This document shows positions 7,221-16,295 of a stretch of DNA of 64,000 nt, one piece after another. Within the stretch, counting starts at the first letter, position 1; the number at the start of each line of letters is the position of its first letter. A model generated the notes under the pieces. That model did no database searches, had not been told where the DNA came from, and was given only the letters and a program-made list of their open reading frames with translations. The DNA lies in the NCBI RefSeq assembly GCF_003574445.1, contig NZ_KZ984553.1:62001-126000 (forward strand), read 5' to 3'. The translations under genes were made by a program, and so were the position numbers. Source of the DNA: Streptomyces sp. YIM 130001. GTDB lineage: Bacteria > Actinomycetota > Actinomycetes > Streptomycetales > Streptomycetaceae.

Positions 7221-8507
7221 TCAGCGCTGATAGCGCGCGAGCACCAGATTGCCGTCCTCGACCAGCCGCCTGCGCAGCTCCGGCCCGTCGATCGCGCCGC
7301 TGTAGTACTCCTGCAGCGCGGGCGTGGCCACCTTGTCCTTCCACTCCGGATAGCCGCGTACGGATTGGGCGGGCGCGGTCCTCAACTCCCCGGCGAGCGC
7401 CGCCCCGACGTCCCAGCCGTCCTTCTCGCGGCGCAGCGCCGGAGCTTTCAGCGCCTCGGACCCGGTGGGCAGCATCCAGTCGCCCTCCGCGAGCCGCACC
7501 ACATTGTCCGGCTGCAGCAGGAAGTCGATGAACTCCATCGCCTCCTTCTTGTGCCCACTGTCCTCGGCGATGGACAACGTCTGCGGGGAGACGCCCTGCT
7601 GGAGCCCCTGCGCGCCGGCCGGAGCCGGCAGCACCCGCCAGTCGAAGCCCTTCGGTGCCTGCTGCGCGACCTGCTGGCGGTACGAGAAGCCCAGCGGGAC
7701 CATGGCGTACTTGCCGCCGAAGAACCCCGGCAGAGTGTCGGAGCCGCCCATGCCGAGGGTCGAACTCGACGCGCTGCCATCGGTGTTGACCTGGTCTCGG
7801 ACGGTACGGGGCACGACCTGGTCCGCTGCGTCGAAGCGGACGTCCACCTTGCCGTCCGCGCCGCGGTGGAAGACCTGGCCGCCGGTGGCCAGCGAGAGGT
7901 TCAACGTGGCCGAAACCGGCTCCTTGAGCGGCCAGGCGACTCCGTACTTGCCGTCACCGCTGAGCTTCTTCGTGATGCGGCGGAACTCCGGCCAGCTCCA
8001 GGGCTTCTCGGTGGTGGGGATGCGGACGCCGGACTTCTTCAGCCACGTCGCGTTGGCGATCAGAACCCGCGGCTCCTGCAGGAAGGGCACCCCGTACACC
8101 CCCTTGCCGAACGTCGTCGTCTCCCAGGAGGTTCCGGGGATGTCGGAGGTGAGCCGGGACGGCAGCAGTTCGCGGAGATCGGCGAGGTAGCCGCCGTAGG
8201 CGAAGTCGGCGAGGTCGTCGGAGGCGTCGTGGATGATGTCCGGCGCCTCGCCGCCCTCGAAGGAGGTCAGGAGTTGGTCGTGGACACTGTCCCAACTGCC
8301 CTGGATGTACTTCACCTGGACATCGGGGTGGCGCGCGTTCCACTCCTTCACCAGCTGCTTGTTCGCGTCGACGGACTCCTTCTGCCAGGCCAGTGACTGG
8401 AATTCGAGGGTGATGCGGCCGTCGTCGCTCTCCTGCGACCCGCTGCACCCGGACAGCAGCAGGGCGAGGGCGGCCGCGGCTGCCGTCAGGATCCGGGGGC
8501 GGCGCAT
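7221..8507 (-). CDS. sugar ABC transporter substrate-binding lipoprotein
   Basis: A protein of 428 residues with a lipoprotein signal peptide and lipobox LLLSGC (Cys near residue 21), followed by a family 1 extracellular solute-binding fold (DVQVKYIQGSWDSVHDQLLTS, GKYAMVPLGFSYRQQV). It would capture a sugar or oligosaccharide at the outer membrane face. It is last in a three-gene operon after two permeases; its ATG overlaps the permease stop (TGATG). The sugar cannot be determined. No ATPase is present; in streptomycetes one shared MsiK-type ATPase commonly serves such importers. Confidence 0.9.
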   Translation of the reverse strand: MRRPRILTAAAAALALLLSGCSGSQESDDGRITLEFQSLAWQKESVDANKQLVKEWNARHPDVQVKYIQGSWDSVHDQLLTSFEGGEAPDIIHDASDDLADFAYGGYLADLRELLPSRLTSDIPGTSWETTTFGKGVYGVPFLQEPRVLIANATWLKKSGVRIPTTEKPWSWPEFRRITKKLSGDGKYGVAWPLKEPVSATLNLSLATGGQVFHRGADGKVDVRFDAADQVVPRTVRDQVNTDGSASSSTLGMGGSDTLPGFFGGKYAMVPLGFSYRQQVAQQAPKGFDWRVLPAPAGAQGLQQGVSPQTLSIAEDSGHKKEAMEFIDFLLQPDNVVRLAEGDWMLPTGSEALKAPALRREKDGWDVGAALAGELRTAPAQSVRGYPEWKDKVATPALQEYYSGAIDGPELRRRLVEDGNLVLARYQR

Positions 8508-9340
8508 CAGTGCTTCACCGCCCCGGCGAGCATGCCTCCGGTGATCCGCTTCTGGATCAGCGCGAAGATCACGAGAGAGGGGATGGTGGCGAGGAAGGCT
8601 GCCGCGGCGAGCGGGCCGAGATCGGCGACGCCCTCGGTGCCGATGAAGCGGTTCAGGATGACGGGCAAGGTCTGCTTCTCCGGTGTCTTCAGCAGGACGA
8701 GGGCGAAGAAGAACTCGTTCCACGCGGTGATGAAGGAGAACATCGCGGTCGCGACGATTCCCGGCGCGAGCAGCGGCGCCGTGATCGAGACCAGGATGCG
8801 CAACCGGCCGGCACCGTCCACGGCGGCGGCCTGCTCCAGTTCGGGCGGCACGGCCCGTACGTAGCCGACCAGCATCCACAGGGCGAACGGCAGGGCCCAG
8901 ACCACGTACACCATGATCAGGCCGGCCAGGGAATTGATCAGGTGGAATTTCTTCAGAATCATGAAGAGCGGGATGATGATCAGGACGAACGGGAAGGCCT
9001 GGCTGATCACCACCCACCCGGTGGCCGCCTTCGCGAGCCGGTTGCGGTGGCGCGCCATCACGTACGCCATCGGGGTCGCGATCACCACGGCCACCAGGGC
9101 CGCACTCACCGCCACGATCAGGGAGTTGGCGGTGGCCTGGAGCAGCGGCTGCTCGTCGAAGGCCTGCCGGAAGTTCCCCAGAGTGGGGTTCTCGGGGATC
9201 CAGGTGGGATGCAGGCTGCCCAGTTCCCTGGCCGGTTTGAAGGCGGTGGAGATCAGCCAGGCGAACGGGAAGGCCAGGAAGACGAGATACGCCGCCAGGG
9301 CCACGTACTGCGCCGCGCGTGCGGACTTCGAGGTACGCAT
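8507..9340 (-). CDS. sugar ABC transporter permease (MalG-like)
   Basis: A protein of 277 residues with six hydrophobic segments and the EAA-type loop ELEQAAAVDGAGRLRI, as in MalG/LacG permeases of the CUT1 class. It forms the membrane channel with the upstream MalF-like partner. The ATG overlaps the preceding stop by one base and the stop overlaps the next start by one base, so the operon is tightly coupled. Confidence 0.92.
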   Translation of the reverse strand: MRTSKSARAAQYVALAAYLVFLAFPFAWLISTAFKPARELGSLHPTWIPENPTLGNFRQAFDEQPLLQATANSLIVAVSAALVAVVIATPMAYVMARHRNRLAKAATGWVVISQAFPFVLIIIPLFMILKKFHLINSLAGLIMVYVVWALPFALWMLVGYVRAVPPELEQAAAVDGAGRLRILVSITAPLLAPGIVATAMFSFITAWNEFFFALVLLKTPEKQTLPVILNRFIGTEGVADLGPLAAAAFLATIPSLVIFALIQKRITGGMLAGAVKH

Positions 9341-10263
9341 CAGCTCTCGTCGCCTCCCTTCAACCGTCCGACCAGGTAGAACGCGAGGATCACCGAGATC
9401 ACCGCGACCATCACACAGCCCATCGCCGCCGCGTATCCGAACTGCCCGTAGCGGAAGGCCTCTTCGTAGGCGAAGAGCATCGGCAGCCGGGTGCGGCCGC
9501 CCGGCCCTCCCTGAGTCAGCACGTAGACCAGGGCGAAGGAGTTGAAGTTCCAGATGAAGTTCAGGGCCGAGATGGCGAGGGCGACCGGCTTGATGGCGGG
9601 CCAGGTGACGGTCCTGAAGCGCCGCCAGGCTCCGGCGCCGTCCATCGCAGCCGCCTCGTGCAGTTCGCGGGGTGTGTTCTGCAGGCCGGCGAGCAGGGCG
9701 ACCGTCGTCTGGGGCATGCCCGCCCAGATGCCGACGACGATGACGGCGAACAGCGCGGTGGCGGTGCCGGTCAGCCAGTCGCGGCCGCCGCCGAGACCGA
9801 GGTTGGACAGGGTTTCGTTGAGTACGCCCGCGTCGGGGTGGTAGACGAGGCGCCACATGATGCCGACGACCACCTCGGGCATTGCCCAGGGGATGATCGC
9901 GAGCGCCCTCGCCAGCCATCGGAACCGCAGATTCTGGTTCAGCAGCAGGGCAAGGCCCAGTGCGAGCAGGAACTGCGGGACCGTCACCCCGACCGCCCAC
10001 AGCAGACCGATGCGGAACGAGTCCCAGAAAAGGGTGTCGTGCACCAGGTCCTGGAAGTTCAGCAGTCCGATCCACTGGGTCGCGGAAGTACGTCCCGACT
10101 GGGCGTCCGTGAACGACAGCGCGATGCCGTACAGCAGCGGACCGACACTCAGCACCAGGATGGGGATCAGGGCCGGCAGGACCAGGAACCAGGCGCCGTA
10201 GTCCGCCGGTCCGCGGACCGGCCCGCCCTTCTCCGGCCGCTGTGTCGCGGTCGACGGTGTCAC
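9340..10263 (-). CDS. sugar ABC transporter permease (MalF-like)
   Basis: A protein of 307 residues starting at GTG, with AGGAG eight bases upstream. The EAA loop is ELHEAAAMDGAGAWRRF. First gene of the importer operon; transcription must start in the 10264-10544 gap, which it shares with the divergent phosphotransferase gene. No regulator gene is adjacent. Confidence 0.92.
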   Translation of the reverse strand: MTPSTATQRPEKGGPVRGPADYGAWFLVLPALIPILVLSVGPLLYGIALSFTDAQSGRTSATQWIGLLNFQDLVHDTLFWDSFRIGLLWAVGVTVPQFLLALGLALLLNQNLRFRWLARALAIIPWAMPEVVVGIMWRLVYHPDAGVLNETLSNLGLGGGRDWLTGTATALFAVIVVGIWAGMPQTTVALLAGLQNTPRELHEAAAMDGAGAWRRFRTVTWPAIKPVALAISALNFIWNFNSFALVYVLTQGGPGGRTRLPMLFAYEEAFRYGQFGYAAAMGCVMVAVISVILAFYLVGRLKGGDES

Positions 10264-10544
10264 GGGAGCGGCTCCTTCGGGCGGTGTGTGGGAGGGGGCG
10301 CCCGCCCGTCACCCGCCGTGTCACTCCGGGCCGGGGCGCGCCCTCGAGGGAGACACCGCCTGGACCTGGAGAGCGTTACGCGCCGTGTTCGCCCGGGTGG
10401 GCCCCGTCATGGTGCTGACGTGACCCGCAAACGTCAAGCGGCCGCGCGCGCCTCGTGGCCTGTACGAATGCGAGACTGAACCGGGTCGACGGCCGCGTCG
10501 CCGGCGCCCGGAACAGTTCGACGCGTGGCCGTGGGAGGCAACTG

Positions 10545-11399
10545 ATGGACGAGGCTCGGGCTCGCGAGCTCCTGGACGGGGCGGGCCTCGACCCCGGCGC
10601 CGAGCTGCTCTCGCTCGGTGAGAACGCGGTCTTCACCGACGGTGCCGTGGTCGTCAAGGTCGGCCGCGCCGCCCCCGAACTCCTGGAGCGCGCCACTCGC
10701 GAGCTGCTCGTGGCGGACTGGCTGGAGCAGTGCGGGGTCCCGGCGGTACGGGCCGCCGAGCCCAAGCCTCGCCTGGTCGACAGCCATCCGCTGACGCTCT
10801 GGCACGGCATCGGACCCGCGGTCAGGCCGGTCGAGCCGCGCGATCTCGCGCTTCTGCTCCGCCGAGTGCACGCGCTGCCCGCTCCGCCCTTCGCGCTGCC
10901 GCGCCGGGAGTTGCTGGGCGGTGTGGAGCGGTGGCTACGGCTCGCAGGGGACACCGTCGATCCGGCGGACGCCGCGTATCTGCGCGAGCGCCGGGACGGC
11001 TTCGCCGCCGCGGCCGCGGCGCTCACCGCGCATCTCGAACCCGGCCCGATCCACGGTGACGCGCTGCCGCGCAACGTCCATGTCGGCCCCGACGGTCCGG
11101 TCCTGGTGGACCTGGAGACCTTCGCCACCGATCTGCGTGAGCACGACCTCGTGGTGATGGCCCTGTCCGCCGACCGCTACGGCCTGCCGGCCGCGTCCTA
11201 CGACTCGTTCGTCACGGCCTACGGCTGGGACGTGCGCGGGTGGGACGGGTGTGCGGTACTGCGCGGGGCACGGGAGACGGCGAGCTGCGCGTGGGTGGCG
11301 CAGCATGCGCCGAGCAACCCCAAGGCGCTGGTCGAGTTCCGGCGCCGGGTGGCCTCACTGCGGGACGGGGACACCGGGGTGCGCTGGTACCCGTTCTGA
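10545..11399 (+). CDS. phosphotransferase family protein (APH/kinase-like fold)
   Basis: A protein of 284 residues. The ATG with GGGAGG six bases upstream was chosen over an earlier in-frame start. The C-lobe carries IHGDALPRNV (HGDxxxxN catalytic loop) and VLVDLETF (metal-binding Asp), typical of the aminoglycoside phosphotransferase/choline kinase superfamily. The N-lobe Lys is probably in VVVKVGR. The substrate is unknown; Streptomyces genomes hold many such orphans, so antibiotic resistance is only one possibility. Confidence 0.85.
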   Translation: MDEARARELLDGAGLDPGAELLSLGENAVFTDGAVVVKVGRAAPELLERATRELLVADWLEQCGVPAVRAAEPKPRLVDSHPLTLWHGIGPAVRPVEPRDLALLLRRVHALPAPPFALPRRELLGGVERWLRLAGDTVDPADAAYLRERRDGFAAAAAALTAHLEPGPIHGDALPRNVHVGPDGPVLVDLETFATDLREHDLVVMALSADRYGLPAASYDSFVTAYGWDVRGWDGCAVLRGARETASCAWVAQHAPSNPKALVEFRRRVASLRDGDTGVRWYPF

Positions 11400-11406
11400 T
11401 CGTCCG

Positions 11407-11484
11407 CCGCTTCGTACGCAGGCCCGTTGGTCCGGCACACGGTGCTGCTTGCGCGCCGGCCGCACGGGCCTGGGTACGAAGCGG
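11407..11484. terminator. long-stem bidirectional terminator between convergent genes
   Basis: Arms 11407-11427 and 11464-11484 pair over 21 bases with a single mismatch, around a 36-nt loop. It lies in the 93-base gap between the phosphotransferase and exonuclease stops and would end both transcripts. Confidence 0.75.
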
Positions 11485-11492
11485 TGAATGCC

Positions 11493-12206
11493 TCAGCGTT
11501 GGTGCGGGATGACCGGCCAGGCGTGCTCGACCGTCGCCTGCGGATTCGACGTGCGACGCAGATACTTCTGCAGTGACGCCGCCTGATCGGCCGCCGCACG
11601 GACCTGGAGGTCGTGCAGATCCGTCGGCGCCAACGCCCCTATGTCCGCGTGCTTCGCGCCCATCCGACGGGCCGCCCGGGCCGCGGCCACCGCGTCCGCG
11701 ACCGCGTCGTGCGCTTCGCTGAGCTGCACGCCGTAGTGCTCGCAGAGCGCCTGGAGGTTCCGCTTGCCCTTCCGGTAGCGGTCGACGTGCTTGTCGAGGA
11801 CCAACGGGTCGATCACCGGAGTCGCCTGTCCACGCACGCGCTCGGCCAGCGGTGCTGTCCCGTGGCGGCGGCACTCGCGGTCGAGCAGCGAGAGGTCGTA
11901 CCGCGCGTTCATCACCACCAGGGGTGTGCCGGATGTCAGCGCCTCGGCGATCGTGGATGTGATCTCGTCGATCGCGGGGGCCGCCGATGTGCCGTGCAGG
12001 CGGGCGTGCTCCGTGGAGATGCCGTGGATCGCCGTGGCCTCGGCAGGGATCGCGACGCCCGGGTCGAGCAGCCATGTCCGGGTCCCCGGGCTCTGCTCGT
12101 CCGGACCGACGGTCACCACCGCGGCGGTGACGATCCGGTCGGTCTCGATGTCGGTGCCCGTCGTCTCCAGATCGAACGCCACGAGCGGTCCGCTGTACCA
12201 ACTCAT
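11493..12206 (-). CDS. DnaQ-like 3'-5' exonuclease domain protein
   Basis: A protein of 237 residues. Exo I is LVAFDLETTGTD (DxE), Exo II includes VVMNARYDLSLLDREC, and Exo III is HDAVADAVAAARA (HxAxxD), the RNase T/DnaQ two-metal exonuclease set. It degrades DNA or RNA from 3' ends; whether it proofreads or repairs is not clear. The start MSWYSG was taken because an upstream 20-codon ORF ends over it (ATGA). A TTG 120 bases further up would give a longer protein but is less convincing. Confidence 0.88.
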   Translation of the reverse strand: MSWYSGPLVAFDLETTGTDIETDRIVTAAVVTVGPDEQSPGTRTWLLDPGVAIPAEATAIHGISTEHARLHGTSAAPAIDEITSTIAEALTSGTPLVVMNARYDLSLLDRECRRHGTAPLAERVRGQATPVIDPLVLDKHVDRYRKGKRNLQALCEHYGVQLSEAHDAVADAVAAARAARRMGAKHADIGALAPTDLHDLQVRAAADQAASLQKYLRRTSNPQATVEHAWPVIPHQR

Positions 12207-12265
12207 CGCAGGACCCCGCCCGTCGCCTCCGCGCCGAAGACCGACCACTCGCGATGCCAGCTCAT
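12203..12265 (-). CDS. 20-residue upstream ORF coupled to the exonuclease gene
   Basis: The ATG is preceded by AAGGAGGGGCAGG, a near-ideal ribosome binding site that the exonuclease start itself lacks. The peptide is MSWHREWSVFGAEATGGVLR and its TGA overlaps the exonuclease ATG by four bases. It resembles the start of the exonuclease (MSWYSGPLVAFDLETTG), so it may be a decayed duplicate of that start, now used as a coupling leader. Confidence 0.55.
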   Translation of the reverse strand: MSWHREWSVFGAEATGGVLR

Positions 12266-12410
12266 CCTGCCCCTCCTTCGTGAAGCTCCCCCATGTGCCG
12301 TTCACACTCCCATGCGCCACTGACAATCCGACGGGCGAGTTCCGCTTGCCCTCGGAGCACGGCCGCAGGAGGCGGTCCGGACCAACGGACTACGACACCA
12401 AGAACGACCT

Positions 12411-13700
12411 TCAGGACACCGGGCGCGAATCCACCCAGACCGACTCGAACTCCTCGCGATATGTCTCGAAGAGCCCCTCGCCCCCCGCATCACCGTCACC
12501 GGACCTGACCACCCGTCGACCGCCCCGCAGCACCAGTACGGGCCCCTCCATCCCGCGAGTGCGCCGCAGATACGACTGGATCAGGGCGATGCCGTCCGGG
12601 CCGTCGCCGTCCACCAGGTAGGCGGTGAAGCGCGGCGTCTCGTCGAAGACATGGATCTCGAAGGCGCCGGGGTCGCGCAACCGGGACCTCACCCGCCGCA
12701 TATGGAGGATGTTCATCTCCACGGAGCGGCTCAATTCGCCCTTCTTCAGGCCGAGTTCCCGCTCGCGCCGCTTGACCGCGCTGCTGGCCGGGTTGAGGAA
12801 GAGCAGCCGGACCCTGCAGCCGGACTCGGCGAGCCGCACCAGGCGGCGGCCGGAGAAGTTCTGCACGAGGAGGTTGAGCCCTATGCCGACCACGTCGAGC
12901 CGGCGGGCGCCGCCGAAGATGTCCTCGGCAGGGAACTGCCGCAGCAGGCGCACCCGGTCGGAGTGCACACCGACCACGTCCGCATAGCGGTCGCCGACTA
13001 TGTCCTCGACGGCGTCGACCGGCAGCCGGCGCGCAGAGGGAAGGTCGGAGTCCGCGCCGAGTATGTCGAGGAGGCGGGTCGAGGCGCGTTCGGCCTGGGC
13101 CAGGACCGTCTCGGACAGCGCGCGGTTGCGCGAGACGACGTTGCGGGTCACCTCGAGCTCGTCCAGGGCCAGCTCGACATCGCGGCGGTCGTCGAAGTAC
13201 GGCTCGAAGCACGGCCAGTGCTGGACCATCAGCTCGCGCAACTGCGGAAGGGTGAGGAAGCTCAGCACGTTGTCGTCCGCCGGGTCGAGCAGATAGCCCT
13301 TGCGTCGGCTCACCTCGCGGACGGCGACCGCCCGCTGCACCCACTCCTGGCCGGCGGGACCGGCCGCGGCCACCACCCAGTCGTCCCCGTGCACCGGTTC
13401 GTAGATCGGCCGCAGTACGGCCGCGACGACGGCGCGCAGACGCTGTTCGACCAGATTCAGCCAGATGTAGGCGCGCCCGGCCCGTTGTGCGCGAGTACGC
13501 ACCTCGCTCCAGGCGTCGACACCCCAGTCCAGTTCGGGTCCGATCTGCGATCCCGCGTCCACCGGCCGCGCCAGGGACACCGTCGAGGGCGGAGCGTCCG
13601 TGGAACTCCCCTCGCGACCCTCGTCGCCAGGGGGCAGCTCCAGCCCTCCCGAGCCCACCCACGCACCGCCTTCCGTTCCCCCCCGGGGGCCGGACGACAT
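12411..13700 (-). CDS. SAV2148-family HEPN domain protein
   Basis: A protein of 429 residues. After a disordered Gly/Pro-rich N-terminus it contains the highly conserved stretch RAGRAYIWLNLVEQRLRAVV, DDWVVAAAGPAGQEWV and VVGVHSDRVRLLRQFPAEDI that I recognise from the actinobacterial SAV2148-like HEPN family. HEPN domains are often ribonucleases; a RxxxxH motif is not obvious here, so activity is uncertain. The ATG at MSSG was preferred to an upstream TTG. It is divergent from glgX across a 319-base gap. Confidence 0.8.
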   Translation of the reverse strand: MSSGPRGGTEGGAWVGSGGLELPPGDEGREGSSTDAPPSTVSLARPVDAGSQIGPELDWGVDAWSEVRTRAQRAGRAYIWLNLVEQRLRAVVAAVLRPIYEPVHGDDWVVAAAGPAGQEWVQRAVAVREVSRRKGYLLDPADDNVLSFLTLPQLRELMVQHWPCFEPYFDDRRDVELALDELEVTRNVVSRNRALSETVLAQAERASTRLLDILGADSDLPSARRLPVDAVEDIVGDRYADVVGVHSDRVRLLRQFPAEDIFGGARRLDVVGIGLNLLVQNFSGRRLVRLAESGCRVRLLFLNPASSAVKRRERELGLKKGELSRSVEMNILHMRRVRSRLRDPGAFEIHVFDETPRFTAYLVDGDGPDGIALIQSYLRRTRGMEGPVLVLRGGRRVVRSGDGDAGGEGLFETYREEFESVWVDSRPVS

Positions 13701-14019
13701 GCCTGTGCCGCGCCCTGAAATCCCCTGTTCAACGATCAAGGAAGGGTACTCCGCGAGCGGCGGGCGGTGCAGCCGGATGCGCAGGCTCCTTGCCCCAACT
13801 CCGTTGTTCCGCTTCGCCGTTCTGCCGAACGGGACAGGTGGGAGTGAGCGGAGTCATAGCCCGGGCGGCCATCTGGACACCGCATCGCCGCCCGGCCGAA
13901 CCGCCGAGCACCCCGGAACCCGCCACCAAGTGGGGCATTCCGTCAACCGACGCACTTTCGGGGGGAGTCTCGGCGAACCGGCACCCGATCCGGGGCCTGT
14001 CCATGGAAGAGTCCCTTCC
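13701..14019. promoter_or_regulatory. divergent promoter region between the HEPN gene and glgX
   Basis: A gene-free stretch of 319 bases carrying both promoters. The frame upstream of the glgX start is open but has no family-like sequence. The end next to glgX forms the hairpin described separately. I see no confident -10/-35 pair. Confidence 0.5.
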
Positions 14020-14022
14020 ATG
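14002..14022 (+). promoter_or_regulatory. hairpin covering the glgX ribosome binding site and start codon
   Basis: CATGGAAG (14002-14009) and CTTCCATG (14015-14022) form a perfect 8-bp stem with a 5-nt loop. The left arm contains the purine-rich ribosome binding site (GGAAGAG) and the right arm ends in the glgX ATG (14020-14022), so the folded form would mask translation initiation. Confidence 0.55.
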
Positions 14023-16146
14023 CAGGTCTGGCCTGGACAGGCGTATCCACTCGGTGCCACGTACGACGGCGCCGGCACCAATTTCGCGGTCTTCTCGGAG
14101 GCCGCCCACCGAATCGAACTGTGTCTGCTGCACGACGACGGGTCCGAGACCGCCGTCGAACTGCGCGAGGCGGACGCCTTCGTGCGGCACGCCTACCTGC
14201 CCGGCGTGATGCCCGGGCAGCGCTACGGCTTCCGGGTGCACGGCCCGTACGCCCCGGAACGCGGACAGCGGTGCAATTCCGCCAAGCTGCTGCTCGACCC
14301 CTACGCGCGCGCAGTGAGCGGCAGCATCCAGTGGGGCGAGGAGGTGTACGGCTACCACTTCGGCGCCCCCGACCGGCGCAACGACCTCGACTCGGCTCCC
14401 CACACGATGACTTCGGTCGTGGTCAACCCGTACTTCGACTGGGGCGACGACCGCGCGCCGCGCACCCCGTACCACGAGACCGTGCTCTACGAGGCCCACG
14501 TCAAGGGCCTGTCGATGCTCCACCCGGCGCTGCCCGAGGAGCAGCGCGGCACGTACGCCGCCCTGGCTCACCCGGCGGTGATCGAGCATCTGACGGAACT
14601 CGGGGTGACCGCGATCGAACTGATGCCCGTGCATCAGTTCGTCAACGACCACCGGCTGACCGACATCGGTCTGGCCAACTACTGGGGCTACAACACGATC
14701 GGCTTCTTCGCCCCGCACAACGGCTACGCCTCCTGGGGCGACCGCGGCCAGCAGGTCCTCGAGTTCAAGTCCGCCGTACGCGCCCTGCACCAGGCCGGAA
14801 TCGAGGTCATCCTCGACGTGGTCTACAACCACACGGCCGAGGGCAATCACCTCGGCCCCACGCTCTCCTTCCGCGGCCTGGACAACGCCTCCTACTACCG
14901 GCTCTCCGCGGACCAGCGCTACTACACGGACACCACGGGGACCGGGAACTCGCTGCTCATGCGGTCCCCGCACGTCCTGCAGATGATCATGGACTCGTTG
15001 CGCTACTGGGTCACCGAGATGCACGTGGACGGCTTCCGCTTCGATCTCGCGGCCACCCTGGCCCGGCAGTTCCACGAGGTGGACCGGCTCTCCTCGTTCT
15101 TCGACCTGGTGCAGCAGGACCCTGTGGTGTCGCGGGTCAAGCTGATCGCGGAGCCCTGGGACGTCGGCGAGGGCGGCTACCAGGTGGGCAACTTCCCTCC
15201 GCTGTGGACGGAGTGGAACGGCATGTACCGGGACACGGTGCGGGACCTGTGGCGCGGTGAGCCTCGCACGCTCGCGGAATTCGCCTCGCGGCTCACCGGC
15301 TCGTCGGACCTGTACCAGGACGACGGACGGCGACCGCTCGCCTCGATCAACTTCGTCACCTGCCACGACGGTTTCACCCTGCGCGATCTCGTGTCGTACA
15401 ACGACAAGCACAACGAGGCGAACGGCGAGGACAACCGCGACGGCGAGAACCACAACCGCTCCTGGAACTGTGGCGCGGAGGGCGACTGCGACGACCCGGA
15501 CGTCCTCGCGCTGCGCGAGCGGCAGGCACGCAACTTCATCGCGACCCTGATGCTGTCCCAGGGCGTGCCCATGCTCAGCCACGGCGACGAACTGGCCCGC
15601 ACCCAGCAGGGCAACAACAACGCCTACTGCCAGGACGGACCGCTGTCCTGGGTGCACTGGCCCGACCCGGTCGAGGAAGGCGGCGAGGAGGACGCGCTGC
15701 TCGCCTTCACCCGGGCCATGACGTGGCTGCGCCGGGACCATCCGGTCTTCCGCCGCAGGCGGTTCTTCCACGGCCGTCCGGTGCAGGGGACGCACGACGA
15801 CCTCACGGACATCGCCTGGTTCACGCCTCAGGGGCAGGAGATGGCTCAGGACGACTGGAAGCGGGCGCACACGCGCGCGCTGAGCGTGTTCCTGAACGGG
15901 AACTCGATCTCGGAACCAGGTCAGCGCGGCGAGCCCATCCACGACGACTCGTTCCTGCTGATGTTCAACGCCTCCAACGAACCCATCGAGTTCGTGGTTC
16001 CCACGGACCACGGGCGGCAGTGGCAGGTGGTCGTCGACACCGCGCGCAGTGAGCCGGTGCCGCCGATGCGTGGCGCCAAACTGCAGGCCGGTGAGCGCGT
16101 GACACTCGTGGACCGCAGCCTGACCGTGCTGCAGCGGCCGGCCTGA
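14020..16146 (+). CDS. glgX: glycogen debranching enzyme
   Basis: A protein of 708 residues, normal for GlgX. It starts MQVWPGQAYPLGATYDGAGT, the usual opening of actinobacterial GlgX, with an N-terminal CBM48 domain. A GH13 barrel follows: DVVYNH (region I), DGFRFDLAA (nucleophile Asp), LIAEPWDVG (acid Glu) and FVTCHDGFT (third Asp). It hydrolyses alpha-1,6 branches of phosphorylase-limited glycogen, releasing malto-oligosaccharides. TreY and TreZ, encoded just downstream, use these to make trehalose. Confidence 0.95.
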   Translation: MQVWPGQAYPLGATYDGAGTNFAVFSEAAHRIELCLLHDDGSETAVELREADAFVRHAYLPGVMPGQRYGFRVHGPYAPERGQRCNSAKLLLDPYARAVSGSIQWGEEVYGYHFGAPDRRNDLDSAPHTMTSVVVNPYFDWGDDRAPRTPYHETVLYEAHVKGLSMLHPALPEEQRGTYAALAHPAVIEHLTELGVTAIELMPVHQFVNDHRLTDIGLANYWGYNTIGFFAPHNGYASWGDRGQQVLEFKSAVRALHQAGIEVILDVVYNHTAEGNHLGPTLSFRGLDNASYYRLSADQRYYTDTTGTGNSLLMRSPHVLQMIMDSLRYWVTEMHVDGFRFDLAATLARQFHEVDRLSSFFDLVQQDPVVSRVKLIAEPWDVGEGGYQVGNFPPLWTEWNGMYRDTVRDLWRGEPRTLAEFASRLTGSSDLYQDDGRRPLASINFVTCHDGFTLRDLVSYNDKHNEANGEDNRDGENHNRSWNCGAEGDCDDPDVLALRERQARNFIATLMLSQGVPMLSHGDELARTQQGNNNAYCQDGPLSWVHWPDPVEEGGEEDALLAFTRAMTWLRRDHPVFRRRRFFHGRPVQGTHDDLTDIAWFTPQGQEMAQDDWKRAHTRALSVFLNGNSISEPGQRGEPIHDDSFLLMFNASNEPIEFVVPTDHGRQWQVVVDTARSEPVPPMRGAKLQAGERVTLVDRSLTVLQRPA

Positions 16147-16147
16147 C

Positions 16148-16186
16148 GGCGGCCCGCTGAGGTCATCGGCGCTGTCAGCGGCCGCC
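16148..16186 (+). terminator. hairpin after glgX
   Basis: Arms of 13 and 12 bases (16148-16160 with 16175-16186) pair with a single bulged C. It lies immediately after the glgX stop and may partly separate glgX from treY. Confidence 0.55.
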
Positions 16187-16295
16187 CGCCTGCAGGGCCG
16201 CGGCGCGGGCGGCCGCGGCGGCGGCGCTGCTGACGGCGCAGGCGGTCCGCGCGTGCGGTGACAGGAATCCGTTCGACGCGGGTACGTAGCTTCGC

